Assembly (NCBI GenBank): GCA_020025135.1
Contig: JAHHSQ010000002.1
Coordinates: 1-64,000, forward strand
Source of the DNA: Pectinatus sp.
Lineage (GTDB): Bacteria; Bacillota; Negativicutes; Selenomonadales; Selenomonadaceae
Reading direction: 5' to 3'
Length of the DNA stretch: 64,000 nucleotides
Below are positions 9,256 to 17,419 of the stretch, piece after piece. The translations under genes were made by a program, and so were the position numbers. Position 1 is the first letter of the stretch. Each line of letters opens with the position of its first letter. A model generated the notes under the pieces. That model did not search any database, was not told the DNA's origin, and was given only the letters and a program-made list of their open reading frames with translations.

Positions 9256-9996
9256 CTAATTAGCCGGATAGTAATAGCTGAGAAGTTCTTCAGTATAACT
9301 CCCGTCATCGTTATGGACAATCATTGGTACATCTACCTGTAAGCCACCAATATTACCGCCAAATACGCCTTCAATAAGAACGATATTGGGTTTTTTATTG
9401 CGCTTTGGTTGCACAAAGCGCAGGCGTTTGGGAGCGATATTATGGCGGTGCATGGAAACGATAATCTCTCCTAAGCGCTCTGGCAAATGCACCATGGCAA
9501 AACGACCATGGTATTTTAGTTTGCGAGCAGCTACCGCCACCACTGTATCTAAATCAGTCGTAATTTCGTGCCTAGCAGTGGCTACTCCTGGTTTAATATT
9601 GACATCTCCATGTTTTGATGGGCGATAGGGGGGATTGGCAACGACAAAATCAAATTGCTCTGGTAATGGTAAATTCGCAATTTGTCGATAATCCCCTTCT
9701 AATATGACAATTTTGTCTTCCAACTGATTTAAAACGACATTACGCTTTGCTAAATTAGCTGTCACTGGATTTAATTCTATGCCATAAATCTTCTTAACTC
9801 GCAAGGAAAGTAAAAGGGGGATAACTCCCGTACCAGTTCCCAAATCCAAACCCTGTGCTGTTTTTTTTGCAGAAACAAAATGCGCCAAGAGCACGGCATC
9901 GAGGGAAAAACAAAATTCTCGCTCATCTTGAATAATTTTTAAATCGTGGGTCAATAAATCATCTAATCTCTCATATTTATTTAGTTTATATGTCAT
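9256..9996 (-). CDS. trmN6: tRNA1(Val) (A37-N6)-methyltransferase-like protein
   Basis: SAM-dependent N6-adenine methyltransferase of the YfiC/YabB family. The SAM motif is LDLGTGTGVIPLLLS and the N6-adenine catalytic motif is NPPY in VVANPPYRP. The ATG at 9996 is preferred over an in-frame TTG at 10011, because AAGGA lies 6-7 nt before it. This gives about 246 aa and an 11-bp overlap with the end of ricT. Bacillus yabB sits in the same place. The tRNA target is inferred from the family, not from the sequence. Confidence 0.88.
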   Translation of the reverse strand: MTYKLNKYERLDDLLTHDLKIIQDEREFCFSLDAVLLAHFVSAKKTAQGLDLGTGTGVIPLLLSLRVKKIYGIELNPVTANLAKRNVVLNQLEDKIVILEGDYRQIANLPLPEQFDFVVANPPYRPSKHGDVNIKPGVATARHEITTDLDTVVAVAARKLKYHGRFAMVHLPERLGEIIVSMHRHNIAPKRLRFVQPKRNKKPNIVLIEGVFGGNIGGLQVDVPMIVHNDDGSYTEELLSYYYPAN

Positions 9997-10816
9997 CTTC
10001 GTCCTTTTCAATTATATCATCCCAAGACGCCACTATTGTACTTTTATTATCCAATAAAATTTTGGCAGTTCGCTTTTTCTCATTAACGAATAATACCACG
10101 CCATCTCCTTCGATAGTTACCACGCGAGAACTTTTTTTAGGAGCCCTTGTCAGACAATTTTTACAACATTTTTTCTGACAATACATATCATTTTCATACT
10201 TAAGACAACACATCAGGCGTCCACAAATACCAGATATTTTGGTCGGATTGAGGGATAAATCTTGTTCCTTAGCCATTCTAATGGAAACTGGTTCAAAATC
10301 CCCTAAAAAAGTAGCACAACAGAGAGGGCGACCACAATAACCTATCCCGCCCATGATTTTAGCTTCATCACGCACTCCAATCTGTCTGAGTTCAATGCGG
10401 GTATGAAAAATAGCCGCTAAATCCTTAACTAAATCGCGAAAATCAACTCGTCCGTCTGCCGTAAAATAAAAAATAATCTTATTAACATCAAAAGTATATT
10501 CAACCCCTATTAACTTCATAGGCAATTCATGTACGGCAATTTTTTCTAAACAAATGTCAAAAGCCTTTTTTTCTTCCTCATGATTTTCTTCTACTTGTAA
10601 CAAATCTTCAGCCGTTGCCTTACGCAAAATTGGTTTCAGCGGTTGCACTAAACTCTCTGGCAATACAGAGCGATTGGCTATCACCACTTCTCCATACTCC
10701 ATACCACGCACGGTTTCAACAATGACACCGTCCCCCACTGACAATTCCTTTTCTTCTGGGTCAAAATAATATATTTTACCCGCTTTTTTAAAGCGTACTC
10801 CTACAATTGTTTGCAA
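9986..10816 (-). CDS. ricT: PSP1-domain protein, RicT/YaaT
   Basis: RicT is part of the Y-complex that works with RNase Y in mRNA maturation in Bacillus, and holds Fe-S clusters. Length 276 aa. The PSP1 domain includes GGIGYCGRPLCC, CGRLMCCLKYEND and a downstream CQKKCCKNC, so the Cys-rich set is intact. Position between holB and trmN6 matches the Firmicutes cluster, though no yabA is seen here. Role in this organism inferred by homology. Confidence 0.92.
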   Translation of the reverse strand: MQTIVGVRFKKAGKIYYFDPEEKELSVGDGVIVETVRGMEYGEVVIANRSVLPESLVQPLKPILRKATAEDLLQVEENHEEEKKAFDICLEKIAVHELPMKLIGVEYTFDVNKIIFYFTADGRVDFRDLVKDLAAIFHTRIELRQIGVRDEAKIMGGIGYCGRPLCCATFLGDFEPVSIRMAKEQDLSLNPTKISGICGRLMCCLKYENDMYCQKKCCKNCLTRAPKKSSRVVTIEGDGVVLFVNEKKRTAKILLDNKSTIVASWDDIIEKDEDDI

Positions 10817-10884
10817 ATCATACTACTGCTAAAAAGCCCCTTGGCCCTTCTACCGCAATAGTTTTTCACCTCACTTTATTATAT

Positions 10885-11877
10885 TTATAAACTTAATTGT
10901 CTAATCTTTAGTAATGCCTGTTCAAATAATAACTTCACACTGGCATTACTCTGAAGTCTCTTTTCTAAAACATTTAAAATATCACTAGTAAGCTCTACCC
11001 TTGACAGTGACCACGAAGCTAAAAGTTTTTCATCTATCATCGGTAAAACGATGCCCTGCGCCTGATATTTAAAAGCAGCATACAGCAAATACTGGTAACA
11101 TTCCAGCCAGATTTTTAATAAATAACGCTCTTCTTGTTTTCTTTCCTGACAAAGTGTTGCTAAAGACATGATTTCTTGGTCTGATATGGAAAAAGCTCGA
11201 ACAAAAACATCTTCTACTTCCCGCCAAATGTCATTTATATTATGTGTGGCCAAATAGAGTGCTTCTCCCGCACTACCCGCAGCCAAAATCCGGCTTACAG
11301 CAATATCTTTAGGCGGAACAGCATGCTTTTCTAAAATATATTCTACAGCATTTTCTGCCAAAGGAATAAAACGGATTTCTATACAGCGCGAGCGAATCGT
11401 ACTCAGTACCATTTCTGGATGGGCGGAAAGCAAAATAAAATAGACTGGCATTTGTGGTTCTTCCAAAATTTTTAACAACGCATTGGCCGCCTCTGGTCCT
11501 AGTCGCTCTGCCGCTTCCAAAATAACTACTTTACAATTGGCCCTAACTGGCGTCAAACTGAGTTGGTCCTGTAAATTTTTTATTTCTCCTACTTTGATTT
11601 TACCCTGAGCACCCCCAGCACGAAGAATATGTAAATCGGGATGTAATTCTTCTTCAGCCTGCCAACGCAAGAGAAATTTAGCAACTGGTTCATCTATTTG
11701 TAAGAGCCAACGTGCTAAGCAAACTGCCGCCCTACCTTTTCCCACGCCAACGCGTCCCTTAAAAAGCAGTGCATGCGGCAAGCGATTTTCGGAACACATT
11801 TTCGTCAAAATATTGATGGCAGTTTCTTGCCCTAACATTCCTTGCCAAACTTCCTCTGCCTTACATATACAAGTCAA
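10885..11877 (-). CDS. holB: DNA polymerase III delta' subunit
   Basis: Clamp-loader subunit of the AAA+ family, about 317-330 aa. Visible: VWQGMLGQETAINIL at the N-terminus, a P-loop-like GRVGVGKG, sensor region NALLKILEEP (about residues 140-150) and the SRC motif TIRSRCIEI. A zinc-module cysteine cluster is not evident. The start is uncertain: a TTG at 11877 overlaps yaaR by 17 bp, and an ATG at 11838 would begin right at MLGQE and lose the usual Trp-Gln preceding the GQ motif. Gene order yaaR-holB-ricT supports the call. Confidence 0.92.
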   Translation of the reverse strand: MTCICKAEEVWQGMLGQETAINILTKMCSENRLPHALLFKGRVGVGKGRAAVCLARWLLQIDEPVAKFLLRWQAEEELHPDLHILRAGGAQGKIKVGEIKNLQDQLSLTPVRANCKVVILEAAERLGPEAANALLKILEEPQMPVYFILLSAHPEMVLSTIRSRCIEIRFIPLAENAVEYILEKHAVPPKDIAVSRILAAGSAGEALYLATHNINDIWREVEDVFVRAFSISDQEIMSLATLCQERKQEERYLLKIWLECYQYLLYAAFKYQAQGIVLPMIDEKLLASWSLSRVELTSDILNVLEKRLQSNASVKLLFEQALLKIRQLSL

Positions 11878-12313
11878 CCAACATTCCCCTCACTGCATCA
11901 TGTTTAGCCGCAATAGACAGCGCTGTCGCCTGTCCAGTTCGTATTTCTTCTGCCATATCTTCTAAAGTGCTATTTACTTTGGTGACAATGGTATACACTT
12001 TTCGTCTCCCCATTCTATCCCAGCCAGATTGGCTTTTTCGGTCATACATCTTGCCAACTGCCTCCTTAATAAAACGTTGTACCAAATCTCGATACGATTT
12101 TAATTCTTCAAAAGTGGGGGTCTGTGTCAAACGATTACCTTGCTCTGTCACTTTATTAAATAAACGCTTCAACTCTTGTAGAGAAAGTTCTTCTTTATTT
12201 TGAGCTAACTCTGCGGAGAATTCATTTTGCTCTACTCTCGCTCGTCCACCTTTAGTCTGTTCTGAACGCTGTTGAAATAATTGTCCCTTCGGACGCAACG
12301 GGTCTATCTTCAT
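11861..12313 (-). CDS. yaaR: YaaR family protein (DUF327)
   Basis: 150 aa, largely helical and charged. The core FNKVTEQGNRLTQTPTFEEL and YRDLVQRFIKEAVGKMY match the DUF327/YaaR family, which sits upstream of holB in Firmicutes. No enzymatic motif is visible and the molecular function is unknown. It overlaps the possible TTG start of holB. Confidence 0.85.
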   Translation of the reverse strand: MKIDPLRPKGQLFQQRSEQTKGGRARVEQNEFSAELAQNKEELSLQELKRLFNKVTEQGNRLTQTPTFEELKSYRDLVQRFIKEAVGKMYDRKSQSGWDRMGRRKVYTIVTKVNSTLEDMAEEIRTGQATALSIAAKHDAVRGMLVDLYM

Positions 12314-12344
12314 CTCTTCACCTACTCTTATTGTTATCTCAATA

Positions 12345-13025
12345 TCATTCTGCCAAAAAATCTTGCACCACAGAAAATAGTTTGGTATGAATTTTTTCTT
12401 TGCTCAACAAATTACCATCTTGCGTACAGGCAATTTTCTGCCAACCACGACTATCACTAATATCTTGGTAAACTCGATAGCAATGCTCCAAATAGTCCGT
12501 ATCGACCTCATGAATATCCTGTTTCTGTCCCCTCATTTGCAACAATTTCTTGCTTATCTGTGGTGGGACATCTAAAAAAAATACTTTATCAGGACGTGGC
12601 AACTGCATTTTATCATATTCTAATTCTTCAAGCCACCGCCAATAACTATTTCTTTCTGCTGCCGTAGATAATTTCACCCCCTGATAGATGAGATTAGAAG
12701 TTGTATACCTATCGGCTAAAATAATAGCTCCCTTCTGATACAATTTTTCCCATTTCATGCGGTAAGAGGCATAGCGGTCTACCGCAAAAAAAGTGGAGGC
12801 TGCATAAGCATTAACAGAATCCACTTCTTGTCCAAAATCTCCCCGCAAATACATCTGTACCAAAGTAGAAGAAGGGCTTTTATAATCGGGATATTCCACC
12901 TTATAGACGAGGGGATAATGCTTTTTTAAAGCTTGCCAAAGGAGTTCTGTCTGTGTTTCTTTGCCACAACCGTCTCCAGCTTCTATAACTATTAATTTTC
13001 CACGCATTTTATCTAGCGAAACCAA
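12345..13025 (-). CDS. tmk: Thymidylate kinase-type nucleotide kinase
   Basis: Predicted dTMP kinase (dTMP to dTDP with ATP), about 226 aa. The P-loop is EAGDGCGKETQ, where the usual first Gly of GxDGxGKxT is Ala but the GK and following Thr remain. ADRYTTSNLIYQG is the DRY/DR-type nucleoside-binding motif, and PRPDKVFFLDVPP is also visible. The TTG start at 13025 has AAAGGA at good spacing; a GTG at 13052 and an ATG at 13007 are the alternatives. It heads the yaaR-holB cluster as tmk does in Bacillus. A divergent deoxynucleoside kinase is possible. Confidence 0.82.
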   Translation of the reverse strand: MVSLDKMRGKLIVIEAGDGCGKETQTELLWQALKKHYPLVYKVEYPDYKSPSSTLVQMYLRGDFGQEVDSVNAYAASTFFAVDRYASYRMKWEKLYQKGAIILADRYTTSNLIYQGVKLSTAAERNSYWRWLEELEYDKMQLPRPDKVFFLDVPPQISKKLLQMRGQKQDIHEVDTDYLEHCYRVYQDISDSRGWQKIACTQDGNLLSKEKIHTKLFSVVQDFLAE

Positions 13026-13161
13026 TCGGCTTCGTCCTTTCTGTAAATTCACTTTTTTATTAATTTTAATATCGGCTAATTGACTTTAATTAATATAGCC
13101 GTTAAAATTAAAGTTACTGCAATCATTCTCTTTATTTTATATCATTAAGGATGGAATTATC

Positions 13162-13548
13162 ATGGGAATTTTATCTAATTTTTTAAATAGGCGCAAAGCA
13201 AAGGTACCTCTTAAAAATATGGTACCAGAAGAAAAAAAAACAATCCGTAAAACATTCGGCTTATATTGCCACAGTCATCACCACACCAGTGGTAACAATC
13301 TTTGTCCAAGTTGTAACGCCTTACTAGCAACAGTGATGACCAAAATTCAAAAATGTCCTTATGGAATTACTAAACCGGTTTGTCAGGTCTGTGACCGCCC
13401 TTGCTTCGGCACAAAAGCTAACATAAAATTTCGGGAAATCATGAAACATTCCCAAAAGAGAATGTTTATTTATCACCCGATGTTGTTTTTGAAACAGAAA
13501 TTGAAAGAATACAATTTCGCTTATGCCAAGAGTAAACAAAAGAAATAA
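13162..13548 (+). CDS. ygbA: YgbA-like 'nitrous oxide-stimulated promoter' family protein
   Basis: 128-aa Cys/His-rich protein. YCHSHHH...LCPSCNALL (residues 35-56) is followed by CPYG...PVCQVCDRPCFGTKAN and REIMKHSQKRMFIYHP, the layout of the YgbA/PF11756 family, which is regulated by NO in enterobacteria. The cysteines suggest metal binding. AAGGATGG precedes the ATG. It is a lone plus-strand gene between tmk and a binding-protein gene. Role not established. Confidence 0.8.
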   Translation: MGILSNFLNRRKAKVPLKNMVPEEKKTIRKTFGLYCHSHHHTSGNNLCPSCNALLATVMTKIQKCPYGITKPVCQVCDRPCFGTKANIKFREIMKHSQKRMFIYHPMLFLKQKLKEYNFAYAKSKQKK

Positions 13549-13558
13549 CTTTAGTCAA

Positions 13559-13589
13559 TAAAAGCTGCCATATTACTGGCAGCTTTTTT
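13559..13589. terminator. Bidirectional terminator between ygbA-like gene and binding-protein gene
   Basis: AAAAGCTGCCA / TGGCAGCTTTTTT hairpin with a 6-nt loop, placed between two convergent genes. Confidence 0.85.
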
Positions 13590-14420
13590 CTATATGCTGA
13601 TATCTTTGGCGAAATATTTTCGAGAAAGATTGCTGATAGTGCCATCAGTGCGCAAATCACTTAAAACTTTCTCTACTTGCCCAGATAACGCACTATCTTT
13701 AGCTGAAATGCCAACTCCTAAATAAGCTGGTTTTCCCGCCGCTATAGCTAAAAGTGACAACTGCTTTTCATCTTGGTGGAAGTAATATCCACCCATAGTA
13801 GCTGAACAGATTATGCCTGATATCTGCTTTTTCTGCAGTGACTCCATCGCTTCTTTCATACTTGGATAAATCTTAAATTGCACACCCTTTAACTGCTCAT
13901 CATTCTGAAGCTCTTTCTCCAATTCTGATGACACTGCCGATGCAACCAAAGCTACCTTTTTCCCTCGCAAAGCAATGATATCATGCCAATTTCTATCCTT
14001 TAATACCAAAACAACTGGACTATTTTTTAGATACGGTTTACTTGCCATCACACCTGCTTTCTTCGCCGCATCTACGGACAAATTGCCACAAAACAAATCT
14101 ATTTTCCCAGACTGCAAACTCTTTAAACCAGTCTGCACATCCATAGGATGAAAAACTACTTCGCGATGTAATTTCTCGGCAATGCACTTCGCCAAATCTA
14201 CATCAAAACCAATGAGCTGATTATTATTATCGCGAAATCCCATCGGTGGATAGCTATTATCAATGCCGACATTAATGACATCTTTATCCGTTTTAGAAGT
14301 TTCTAATGGCGTTTGCCAAGAACCACATCCAGCACAGAAAAAGCTAACCAAACACAATATCAACAAACGGGTCACATTCATCGACCATTGCTTTAGCAAA
14401 TATTCCTTCACTTTCGCCAT
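13590..14420 (-). CDS. Extracellular amino-acid-binding lipoprotein (SBP family 3)
   Basis: Type 2 periplasmic binding fold for an ABC amino acid transporter, 276 aa. A lipoprotein signal is visible (hydrophobic LLILCLVSFFCAGCGSW, lipobox Cys at about 32). NVGIDNSYPPMGFRDNNNQL and GFDVDLAKCIAEKL are the hallmark N-terminal motifs of HisJ/GlnH-like proteins. No permease or ATPase gene is adjacent, so it is orphan. The only close neighbour is the exported hypothetical protein 3 bp upstream. The ligand cannot be read from sequence. Confidence 0.9.
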   Translation of the reverse strand: MAKVKEYLLKQWSMNVTRLLILCLVSFFCAGCGSWQTPLETSKTDKDVINVGIDNSYPPMGFRDNNNQLIGFDVDLAKCIAEKLHREVVFHPMDVQTGLKSLQSGKIDLFCGNLSVDAAKKAGVMASKPYLKNSPVVLVLKDRNWHDIIALRGKKVALVASAVSSELEKELQNDEQLKGVQFKIYPSMKEAMESLQKKQISGIICSATMGGYYFHQDEKQLSLLAIAAGKPAYLGVGISAKDSALSGQVEKVLSDLRTDGTISNLSRKYFAKDISI

Positions 14421-14423
14421 TTG

Positions 14424-15074
14424 TTATTTCCCCGCATCCTTTTTATTATAGGCCTTAATCAAAGCTTCCACTTTTTCTCTTTCTGTCATGGGATGTTTAA
14501 CTATTGGCTTTACTTTAATTCCCGCTGCTGCTAACTCTTGTGGATTTATAACATCTTTTTGTCTTTCTAACAAATCCATCCTATTAGCCTGAGCATAATC
14601 TACAATAGTAGAGAAAAATATTCTTTCAATATTCTTTTGGGACATTTTCTCTAAATTAAGCGGTGCGTGCGCCTCAAAGGTCAAAATTGGTGTCCACCAA
14701 CTATTCAGATAAGCTTCGTCTAAATAAGTAACTGTTTTATTTCGCATATCAATGCGCACTGTACCACAAAATCCCCACAAATCGCCAAACTGTTCGACGC
14801 TCTGATTATTCCAACGGCGTTTATCAATGATATCTTCTTTCTCTAACCAATCATACTGCTCTAATATCGGTACAATTAATACATTCGTATCGGCCATTCC
14901 ATCTGGCTGTACCTCGTATTTCATCTGCTGTTTGTTAAAATAATAGCTGACGCGTGGCGTAGCTAAGACCCACTGATAAATACTATCTGGTATATCTTGC
15001 GCAAACGATTGTGACATCGCCATAAACATCATTACAATGTTAAGCATAATCACCAATGCTATTTTTTTTCGCAT
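14424..15074 (-). CDS. Hypothetical exported protein
   Basis: 216 aa, not recognised. A clear signal peptide (about residues 1-25, ending ...MSQSFAQ) is followed by a soluble, Trp/Tyr-rich region with IYQWVLATPRVSYYFNKQQM and a C-terminal charged helix (MTEREKVEALIKAYNKK). The stop codon lies 3 bp from the start of the binding lipoprotein gene, so the pair is probably one operon and both products act outside the cytoplasmic membrane. Confidence 0.7.
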   Translation of the reverse strand: MRKKIALVIMLNIVMMFMAMSQSFAQDIPDSIYQWVLATPRVSYYFNKQQMKYEVQPDGMADTNVLIVPILEQYDWLEKEDIIDKRRWNNQSVEQFGDLWGFCGTVRIDMRNKTVTYLDEAYLNSWWTPILTFEAHAPLNLEKMSQKNIERIFFSTIVDYAQANRMDLLERQKDVINPQELAAAGIKVKPIVKHPMTEREKVEALIKAYNKKDAGK

Positions 15075-15650
15075 ACTTTCCTGCCTTCATTAACTTCGAT
15101 AAAAGCGACTTAGCCTTTGTTTTTTCCATCAGTCAAAAACATTTTTTCTTTTTTTTAGTATTTTAAAGAGAAAATCCTGTCCCAATGTACTATCATTTGA
15201 TAGTCTTTAGCGATAAAATAATTCCTCAAAAATCTCCCAATATGGAACAAAAACTTTTCCTACCATGTCCATACAAAATTTTTATTTTTCATTTTTTCGA
15301 CTAATGGAAATAAAAATTAGCTTTAAATTAACAGTCGACTTACCATAGGTTAACGAAAAGTGCAGTTTCCCACCTTTCTCTCAGCGTCCTACTTAGAGCT
15401 AATTCTTAGCATCTCTTTCGTAAAATAAATTTTTTCCTACTTGTCAAAACTATGTAACTCAATTCTACTATAACAAATTTAGCCAATAAAAAAATATTAT
15501 TTTTTTATCTTATGTAATTTATTCTTTTTCCCAAATATAGCTAAAAAAATAAAATTAATTTTAATTATAACACAATCAATATTATCAACAAAAATTTTTT
15601 GCATCATTTGCAAGGAAAAAAGATAATTTTCTTCAATTTTTTAATTTTTT
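15075..15650. other. AT-rich non-coding region
   Basis: About 575 bp between divergent genes with many A/T homopolymers. No credible coding frame, repeat or structured RNA was recognised. It must carry the promoter of the minus-strand exported-protein pair. Confidence 0.5.
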
Positions 15651-15653
15651 AAT

Positions 15654-15682
15654 TTGCATGGCAATTTTTTTTTTAGTATAAT
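15654..15682 (+). promoter_or_regulatory. Promoter of the purine permease gene
   Basis: TTGCAT (15654-15659), a 17-bp spacer and a perfect TATAAT (15677-15682). The predicted transcript starts about 15688, leaving a leader of only about 50 nt before the ATG at 15738. Confidence 0.75.
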
Positions 15683-15687
15683 ACGGG

Positions 15688-15737
15688 CATAAGGTTGTAA
15701 CTTCCAAGCAACCTTAACTAATTTAAGGAGGATAATT
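15688..15737 (+). promoter_or_regulatory. Mini leader with hairpin loop complementary to the Shine-Dalgarno
   Basis: Seen: stem AAGGTTG (15691-15697) pairs with CAACCTT (15709-15715) around an 11-nt loop. CUUCC of the loop (15701-15705) can pair with GGAGG of the ribosome-binding site (15727-15731), forming an H-type pseudoknot that would mask translation initiation. Known: small preQ1-type riboswitches use this topology, but the conserved preQ1 sequence is not present. Inference: a compact translational switch for the purine permease. Confidence 0.45.
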
Positions 15738-17045
15738 ATGTTTTTGGAGGAAAAATTTAAGTTCAAGGAGCGTAACACAAATCTACGTACGGAGATTTTA
15801 GCAGGTGTAACTACGTTTATCACCATGTCCTACATCATCATCGTCAATCCTGCTGTCTTGCAAAAGGCTGGCATGAATTTCGACGGAGTTTTCATTGCGA
15901 CCATCTTAGCTTCTGTCATCGGTACGTTGATTATGGGGCTAGCTGCGAATTATCCCATTGCAATCGCACCTGGGCTAGGTATGAATGCGTACTTCGCCTT
16001 CGTCATTGTTCTGGGTGCTGGAATTCCTTGGCAATCCGCCTTGGGTAGTGTCTTTATTGCCTCAGTCATATTCCTTTTACTTTCATTAACCGGTTTCCGC
16101 GAAGCACTAATCAAAGCCATTCCTGTGTCCTTAAAGGCTGGAATTAGTAGCGGGATCGGTCTTTTTATTTCCTTTATCGGTATGCAGAATGCTCATCTAG
16201 TTGCTCCCTCTCCTGCCACTATCATTACTATGGGTAATTTCTCTGATCCGATAGCTTACATGTCCCTTCTCGGGTTATTTATTACAATTATTCTCCTAGT
16301 TAATGAAGTGCCAGCAGCTATTTTCTTAGGCATGGCTATCACTGCAATTATCTCTTTTTGTTTGGGATATATTCCGTTTCCTGATACAATCTTCAGTTTA
16401 CCTAGTCATTTTGATACTACCTTTATGCATCTTAACATTCATGCCGCCCTCTTTTCTCCAAACTTGTACGCAATTGTCTTCACCTTCTTTTTGGTAACAC
16501 TTTTTGATACCACTGGAACAATGATTGGCATTGCCGAACAGGCCGGCTTGATGAAAAACAACGAATTTCCCAATGTCAATGGTGCATTGCTAGCAGACGC
16601 TATTGCTAGTACCATCGGTGCTTTATTGGGAACTTCACCAACATCTTCTTACATAGAATCCGGAACAGGTGTTGCCGTTGGTGGCAGAACTGGTTTTACT
16701 GCTGTTGTCGTTGCCATCCTCTTCCTCATCATGCTCTTTTTAGCACCTTTAGCCAAAGTATTAGCTGATGTGCCAGCGATTACTTCTCCTGCGCTCATCA
16801 TAGTTGGTTTCTTAATGATGAGTAATTTAAACAAAATTAATTGGCGCGATGCTGAAGAATCCATTCCTGCTTTCTTCGTCTTGTTTTGGATGCCCCTTTC
16901 CTACAGCATTACTAACGGTGTTGGCGCTGGTTTAATAATTTATCCTTTAATAAAAATATTCCGTGGCAAATACCGCTCAGTACATCCACTTTTATATGTA
17001 TTTATGGTCCTATTCATCATTCAGTTTGTTATGACCAATCATTGA
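15738..17045 (+). CDS. NCS2 family purine permease (AzgA-like)
   Basis: Integral membrane proton-coupled transporter for adenine/guanine/hypoxanthine-type bases, 435 aa with about 12-14 predicted membrane segments. Family signatures: N-terminal EILAGVTTFITMSYIIIVNP, GMNAYFAF (about residues 80-87), LFDTTGTMIGIAEQ (about 254-267) and the ALLGTSPTSSYIESGTG region (about 293-309). A strong AAGGAGG site precedes the ATG. Substrate within the family cannot be decided; the small hairpin leader suggests metabolite control. Monocistronic, closed by a terminator. Confidence 0.93.
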   Translation: MFLEEKFKFKERNTNLRTEILAGVTTFITMSYIIIVNPAVLQKAGMNFDGVFIATILASVIGTLIMGLAANYPIAIAPGLGMNAYFAFVIVLGAGIPWQSALGSVFIASVIFLLLSLTGFREALIKAIPVSLKAGISSGIGLFISFIGMQNAHLVAPSPATIITMGNFSDPIAYMSLLGLFITIILLVNEVPAAIFLGMAITAIISFCLGYIPFPDTIFSLPSHFDTTFMHLNIHAALFSPNLYAIVFTFFLVTLFDTTGTMIGIAEQAGLMKNNEFPNVNGALLADAIASTIGALLGTSPTSSYIESGTGVAVGGRTGFTAVVVAILFLIMLFLAPLAKVLADVPAITSPALIIVGFLMMSNLNKINWRDAEESIPAFFVLFWMPLSYSITNGVGAGLIIYPLIKIFRGKYRSVHPLLYVFMVLFIIQFVMTNH

Positions 17046-17066
17046 GTAATGAGTAAAAAGTAAATT

Positions 17067-17105
17067 AAATAGCCATTCTTTATCATTAGGAATGGCTATT
17101 TCTCT
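17067..17105 (+). terminator. Terminator after the purine permease gene
   Basis: Hairpin AAATAGCCATTC / GAATGGCTATTT followed by a T-rich stretch, about 25 bp after the stop codon. Confidence 0.85.
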
Positions 17106-17135
17106 TATTATTATTATTTTTAATCTCCAAAATAA

Positions 17136-17144
17136 TGATATAAT
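17136..17144 (+). promoter_or_regulatory. Extended -10 promoter of the structured leader
   Basis: TGATATAAT, that is an extended -10 (TG-n-TATAAT). No good -35 is visible. The predicted start at about 17151 gives a leader of roughly 270 nt before the glucosaminidase frame. Confidence 0.55.
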
Positions 17145-17150
17145 ATAAAA

Positions 17151-17419
17151 TATCGCTAACTACTAGAAGTTTTACGAAGTTGTTATTCTGCTTTTCGCAG
17201 CTCGGATAGTATCTAGCTATCTTTCTGGCAAGAATCATTTCTCATAAAGTCAAACTTCTCGTGGAAATCGGTGCAAGGACGGCTTAAGAAGCAGAGGGCT
17301 TAAACTGTTCAATAATAGAGAAAAGAGGAGAAAGCTACAACCTCTGCAAGGTATAGAGCGTTAACAAACAAGATATTAATCTTCTACATAACTACTTATA
17401 CCCAGTAGCGAATATCATA
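17151..17419 (+). promoter_or_regulatory. Long structured 5' leader of unknown class
   Basis: Seen: GAAGTTT near 17167 pairs with AAACTTC near 17262, enclosing hairpins CTGC/GCAG and GATAG/CTATC. GCAGAGG (17291-17297) pairs with CCTCTGC (17341-17347), and CCTCT could instead pair with AGAGG (17324-17328) of a Shine-Dalgarno-like AGAGGAG. That is a mutually exclusive pairing of the kind used by riboswitches. The segment GGTGCAAGGACGG is suggestive but the hallmarks of cobalamin, c-di-AMP, c-di-GMP, T-box or group I RNA are missing. Inference: regulatory RNA for the downstream cell-wall hydrolase. Confidence 0.45.

Noticed and set aside
15600-15737. Classical purine riboswitch before the purine permease
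   Set aside because: The leader predicted from the promoter is only about 50 nt and lacks the three-way junction sequence.
17151-17419. Cobalamin, c-di-AMP or T-box riboswitch, or a fourth group I intron
   Set aside because: GGTGCAAGGACGG vaguely recalls the B12 box but the rest is absent; no T-box GGTGG..CCGCG, no ydaO core, and no AAGATATAGTC/ACGACTA pair.
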